A stretch of DNA of 11,423 nt from Nitrososphaerales archaeon TH5894 (GTDB taxonomy: Archaea; Thermoproteota; Nitrososphaeria; Nitrososphaerales; Nitrososphaeraceae), in NCBI GenBank assembly GCA_014523485.1, contig JAATVK010000097.1:1-11423 (forward strand), in the 5' to 3' direction. Of this stretch, positions 7,328-11,423 are shown one piece after another (the first letter of the stretch is position 1; every line of letters begins with the position of its first letter). Position numbers and translations under genes: made by a program. The notes beneath the pieces are model-generated. The model saw nothing but the letters and a program-made list of their open reading frames with translations, did not search any database and was not told where the DNA came from.

Positions 7328-8212
7328 ATGAAAATAGCAAGAGTAAGAACAAAAGAAGACGGAGAAACATATGGTATAGTGGCTGAGGATTTTACTAAGA
7401 TAATTACAAAGAATGAGATACAAGAGCAAACTGGTATCCCGCTTCCGCTTAATATAAAAGAATTTTTATTTAATAATTGGTTAGAAGAGGTTATAAAAAA
7501 TTATGAAGAATTGAATTTCCAAAGAAAGATTAGTGACTTGGAATTACTCTCACCGCTACCAAGTCCAAATAAAATCATATGTTTGGCTTTTAATTATTAT
7601 GATCATGCTAAAGATGCTGGGCTCACCCCCTCTTCTGAACCAGTAATATTTTTGAAGCCTAGAACAGCATTAAATAATCCTTTTAACGATATTTTATGTC
7701 CATCAAATGTTGAGCGGCTAGACTATGAAGCAGAAATAGCAGTTATAATTGGTAAAGCAACAAAGAAGGTTTCAGAAGAAAAAGCCATAGATTCCGTATT
7801 TGGCTATATGATATTTCATGATGTATCAGCTAGAGATATTCAATTTCAGGATAAACAATTTACTAGAGGAAAAAGTATAGATACCTTTGCGCCTTGTGGA
7901 CCATGGATAACGACAAGAGATGAAATTATTGACCCACAAAACTTAAAAATATTGACTATGGTTAACGGCGAAGTACGACAGAATTCTACTAGCAGTAAAA
8001 TGGTCATACCTATTAAAAAAATAATCTCTAGTTTGAGTCAGTTAATGACTCTTGAACCAGGCGATATTATTTCCACAGGTACACCAGCAGGTGTAGCAAT
8101 GTCCATGAATACTCCAAAATATTTGAAAGATGGCGATTTGGTAGAAATTAGTGTAGAAAAACTTGGTACCATACGAAACAAAGTAATTTTTATAGATAAG
8201 GTAAAGCTATAA
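7328..8212 (+). CDS. Fumarylacetoacetate hydrolase (FAH) family protein
   Basis: Metal-dependent FAH-superfamily enzyme; members hydrolyse, decarboxylate or isomerise small beta-diketo or 2-oxo acids such as oxaloacetate or acylpyruvates. The substrate here cannot be told from sequence. The 294-residue protein has a poorly conserved N-terminal segment (1-75), then CLAFNYYDHAKDAG (85-98), the metal-binding DYEAEIAVIIG (132-142) with Glu134 and Glu136, GYMIFHDVSARDIQ (159-172) with Asp165, GKSIDTFAPCGPW (181-193) with Lys182, and STGTPAGVAMSM (249-260). Asp/Glu residues and Lys fit the family's active site, so it is probably active. Last gene of the operon, 8 bases after gltX with a good ribosome-binding site. 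No pathway partner lies nearby, so its place behind gltX may mean a housekeeping role such as metabolite repair (inference). It ends one base before a convergent gene. Confidence 0.88.
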   Translation: MKIARVRTKEDGETYGIVAEDFTKIITKNEIQEQTGIPLPLNIKEFLFNNWLEEVIKNYEELNFQRKISDLELLSPLPSPNKIICLAFNYYDHAKDAGLTPSSEPVIFLKPRTALNNPFNDILCPSNVERLDYEAEIAVIIGKATKKVSEEKAIDSVFGYMIFHDVSARDIQFQDKQFTRGKSIDTFAPCGPWITTRDEIIDPQNLKILTMVNGEVRQNSTSSKMVIPIKKIISSLSQLMTLEPGDIISTGTPAGVAMSMNTPKYLKDGDLVEISVEKLGTIRNKVIFIDKVKL

Positions 8213-8213
8213 A

Positions 8214-8510
8214 TCAGGACTTTTTGGAGTTTTTTTCTATAATTCTATTGAGTTTTAATATTTCTTCTTCCAAGTTCCTAACGTATTGTTCAAACGAACG
8301 AATTAAATTTCCACGTATATTGGCTAACTGTATAGATATATTCAATATATCTAAACTAGATTCAATCGATCTTTCTGTGGCAAATATTTTCATTTTCTCT
8401 TCAAAAAGAACTACTACTTTTTTTTGTTCTAATTTTTGTTCATTAATAGAATTTACTAAATCTGTGTTTTTGGATTTGTTAAAATCTTTAATATTTGACC
8501 AATTGATCAT
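8214..8510 (-). CDS. Hypothetical small, probably helical/coiled-coil protein
   Basis: Not recognised. The 98-residue product is rich in Lys, Glu, Asn, Ile and Leu, has no Cys, Gly only once and no Pro, and should be almost wholly alpha-helical. The C-terminal part (about 68-95), with FEQYVRNLEEEILKLNRIIEKN, has spaced hydrophobic residues suggestive of a coiled coil. No signal peptide, membrane segment or metal motif is visible. It ends one base from the stop of the FAH-family gene and is divergent from the reductase gene, with its own promoter-like sequence in 8511-8621. The opposite strand also has an open frame, but that product is a low-complexity Phe/Ser/Ile string that looks like the mirror of a Lys/Glu helix, so the minus strand is preferred. 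A 21-base inverted repeat (8333-8353) lies within the gene. Confidence 0.6.
   Translation of the reverse strand: MINWSNIKDFNKSKNTDLVNSINEQKLEQKKVVVLFEEKMKIFATERSIESSLDILNISIQLANIRGNLIRSFEQYVRNLEEEILKLNRIIEKNSKKS
8221..8236 (+). terminator. Probable T-rich transcription terminator of the long operon
   Basis: Starting 8 bases after the FAH-family stop, runs of five T (8221-8225) and seven T (8230-8236) lie on the coding strand. Archaeal RNA polymerase commonly terminates at such T tracts. They lie inside the 3' end of the convergent small gene, so the two transcripts would overlap slightly. No stem-loop is needed or seen. Confidence 0.45.
8333..8353. repeat. Perfect inverted repeat, 10-bp arms with a 1-base centre
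   Basis: The arms tagatatatt (8333-8342) and aatatatcta (8344-8353) are exact reverse complements around c8343. It lies in the middle of the small minus-strand gene and encodes part of its helix. In AT-rich DNA a chance origin is possible; a binding site for a dimeric regulator would have this form. Confidence 0.5.
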
Positions 8511-8621
8511 TTTTAATATTTTCTAATGAATAACAAAAAATAAACCTTCGGGTCAATAATTGCGTATAATATTATAATAACATATATAAGGACTAATGAG
8601 AGACTATTTTCGATATTACCT
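8511..8621. promoter_or_regulatory. Divergent promoter region
   Basis: The longest gene-free stretch of the window, between the small minus-strand gene and the reductase gene. On the + strand, ATATATAAG at 8582-8590 is a good archaeal TATA box. Transcription would start about 25 bases downstream, near 8608-8612, leaving a leader of only about 10-14 bases before the ATG at 8622. For the minus strand there are two candidates: the T/A-rich stretch at about 8533-8545, which would give an almost leaderless message, or the 12-bp palindrome TATAATATTATA (8565-8576), which could be read in both directions. No clear Shine-Dalgarno sequence precedes either gene. Confidence 0.5.
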
Positions 8622-9464
8622 ATGGTTGTGGAGAATAAAGGAATTATTTCTTATATTAGGATTTTAAAAGAAGATCTTGAGATTATACGTATCATACCAG
8701 AGGGTGGAACAGTTCCGGATTTCAAGGCAGGCCAATTTGTTACCCTATCCCTCAATAATCCAAATGAAGGAAAGTTGGTTAGGAGAGCTTATTCAATAGC
8801 TTCTCCTCCAGAGAAGAAAAAATATTTTGAATTACTGATTAGATGGGTAAAGAAACCTCTGCCAGGGAGGCTAACTACTCAACTTTTTAATCGTAACGAA
8901 GGCGACGATATTGGGTGGTTGAAGCCAACAGGTATATTTACAGTGAATGAAAAACTGCATGATGGAAGTCCAGATAATAGGAGACTTGTTTTAGTGGGAG
9001 GAGGAACTGGATTAGCACCGTTTATTTCATATAGTTTACATCTCAAAGCTATTGGTAGTAAAAGAGAAATAATTGTTTTACATGGTGCGAGTTATGTCGA
9101 TGAACTCAGCTATAGAGAGTTGTTAACTGATCTGGAAGAAGAAAGTATTGATAAAGGACCAGATGTATGGAATTTTAAATATAGAGCAAGTATTAGCAGA
9201 CCAAACGAACCTTTTAATAGGTCATGGGGTGGACAAAAAGGAAGGGTTGAATCATTTTTAAGACCCGAACCAGGCAGCGATACATCAACTTTAGAACAGA
9301 TTGTTGGAGAGAAAATAACTCCTGAAAATACTTCATTTTATGTTTGTGGTTGGCAAGGTACAGTAGATGGTGTGTTAGATTTCTTGAAACCTAAAGGCTT
9401 TGTTGATGAAAGGCATAAACGATCCGATGGGAGTTATGAGATCAAATTTGAGTCCTATGGATAA
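8622..9464 (+). CDS. Ferredoxin/flavodoxin-NAD(P)H oxidoreductase-like flavoprotein
   Basis: Moves electrons between NAD(P)H and a one-electron carrier such as ferredoxin, through bound FAD, in the cytoplasm. The 280-residue protein has the two domains of the FNR family. The N-terminal FAD-binding beta barrel (about 5-110) has AGQFVTLSL (36-44) and the RRAYSIASPP motif (54-63). The C-terminal NAD(P)-binding domain has LVGGGTGLAPF (124-134) and FYVCGWQGTVDGV (239-251), where Cys242-Gly243 is the family's nicotinamide-site pair. No iron-sulfur cysteine motif is present, so it is not a fused dioxygenase reductase. The C-terminus carries a near-terminal Tyr279, reminiscent of the aromatic residue stacking on FAD in bacterial FNRs. 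It starts its own transcript from a TATA box at about 8582. The natural partner and NADH/NADPH preference are not visible. Confidence 0.88.
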   Translation: MVVENKGIISYIRILKEDLEIIRIIPEGGTVPDFKAGQFVTLSLNNPNEGKLVRRAYSIASPPEKKKYFELLIRWVKKPLPGRLTTQLFNRNEGDDIGWLKPTGIFTVNEKLHDGSPDNRRLVLVGGGTGLAPFISYSLHLKAIGSKREIIVLHGASYVDELSYRELLTDLEEESIDKGPDVWNFKYRASISRPNEPFNRSWGGQKGRVESFLRPEPGSDTSTLEQIVGEKITPENTSFYVCGWQGTVDGVLDFLKPKGFVDERHKRSDGSYEIKFESYG

Positions 9465-9485
9465 TGTAATTATTTGTGATATTGT

Positions 9486-9824
9486 ATGAAATTTGAATAT
9501 GAGGAATTTTCATCCATAGAAGATTTGTTTCTTTATATGGCATCTATAGCTCCCTATATGAAACAAATATTACCAATAACATACTACAAAGGTTATTTAT
9601 TTTCTATTGTTCCAATCTCACAACTTTCTACCGAGATATTAATGATGGTTTATGTCAAGAAGGAAATGTCTACAGGCTTATTTGAATTTGATATTTCAAC
9701 TGGGAAATATAAAAAAATCCAATCAATAGATCGTGCAGATAAAAATTATTTTATAATCATTACTCCAAAATCAGCTACCTTAGCAGATAAAGCGATTGCA
9801 AATTTGAAAATTAATGATCGGTAA
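9486..9824 (+). CDS. Hypothetical protein, 112 residues
   Basis: Not recognised. The product looks like a small mixed alpha/beta protein: an acidic helix at the start (MKFEYEEFSSIEDLFLYMAS), then hydrophobic strand-like segments around 34-42 (KGYLFSIVP), 50-58 (EILMMVYVK) and 87-93 (NYFIIIT), and a C-terminal helix (94-109). It has no Cys, signal peptide, obvious membrane helix or metal motif. It begins 21 bases after the reductase stop on the same strand, so it is probably cotranscribed and may assist or be regulated with that flavoprotein (inference). It ends 22 bases from the stop of the convergent radical SAM gene. Base composition matches its neighbours. The steady codon pattern and close packing make a real gene likely. 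Confidence 0.7.
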   Translation: MKFEYEEFSSIEDLFLYMASIAPYMKQILPITYYKGYLFSIVPISQLSTEILMMVYVKKEMSTGLFEFDISTGKYKKIQSIDRADKNYFIIITPKSATLADKAIANLKINDR

Positions 9825-9846
9825 ATAAAGAAAATTAAATACTATT

Positions 9847-11423
<1,577 letters not shown>

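Noticed and set aside
8224..8526. Open frame of 100 residues on the + strand opposite the small helical gene
   Set aside because: It starts with TTG inside the T-rich tract and its product is a low-complexity Phe/Ser/Ile/Leu string, as expected from the complement of a Lys/Glu-rich helix.
8544..8553. acc-ttcg-ggt mini-hairpin with a UUCG loop in the divergent promoter
   Set aside because: The stem is only three base pairs and there is no adjoining T run on either side that would make it a terminator or stable RNA element.

Overview
The window is an AT-rich archaeal chromosome segment. It most resembles Nitrososphaerota (Thaumarchaeota), perhaps an AT-rich soil-type lineage. The archaeal assignment is strong: archaeal-type ribosomal protein S2, an archaeal mevalonate-pathway set with isopentenyl phosphate kinase, type 2 IPP isomerase, a short-chain archaeal GGPP synthase and an archaeal (GlnRS-like) glutamyl-tRNA synthetase, all in the old archaeal gene order. 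The phylum is an inference. No amo gene or rRNA is present to settle it, and no database search was possible.

Layout. Positions 3-8212 hold eight genes on the + strand, packed with overlaps or gaps of at most 11 bases, so they probably form one operon: rpsB, a MEMO-family gene, mevalonate kinase, isopentenyl phosphate kinase, type 2 IPP isomerase (fni), geranylgeranyl diphosphate synthase (idsA), gltX and a fumarylacetoacetate-hydrolase-family gene. Mevalonate kinase opens the phosphorylated part of the pathway. IPK makes IPP, Fni interconverts IPP and DMAPP, and IdsA builds the C20 chain used for archaeal ether lipids. S2 and GluRS tie the block to translation. The RNase J gene that sits between fni and idsA in several other archaea is absent; here fni and idsA overlap by 29 bases.

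Positions 8214-8510 hold a small minus-strand gene for a probably helical protein, ending one base from the operon's last stop codon. Positions 8511-8621 form a divergent promoter region. Positions 8622-9824 hold a flavin-dependent ferredoxin/NAD(P)H reductase-like gene and an unrecognised 112-residue protein. From 9847 to the window edge, on the minus strand, lies a large radical SAM protein with a cobalamin-binding-like N-terminal region. Its reading frame continues past the right end, so its 5' end is missing.

The most notable points are the acidic N-terminal extension of S2 built partly from a perfect 18-bp tandem repeat, the rnj-less isoprenoid operon, and the radical SAM protein, which could be a lipid-modifying enzyme of the tetraether type (a hypothesis only). 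I saw no CRISPR array, tRNA, rRNA, insertion sequence or phage gene. No gene-free stretch exceeds 300 bases; the longest is the 111-base divergent promoter region.
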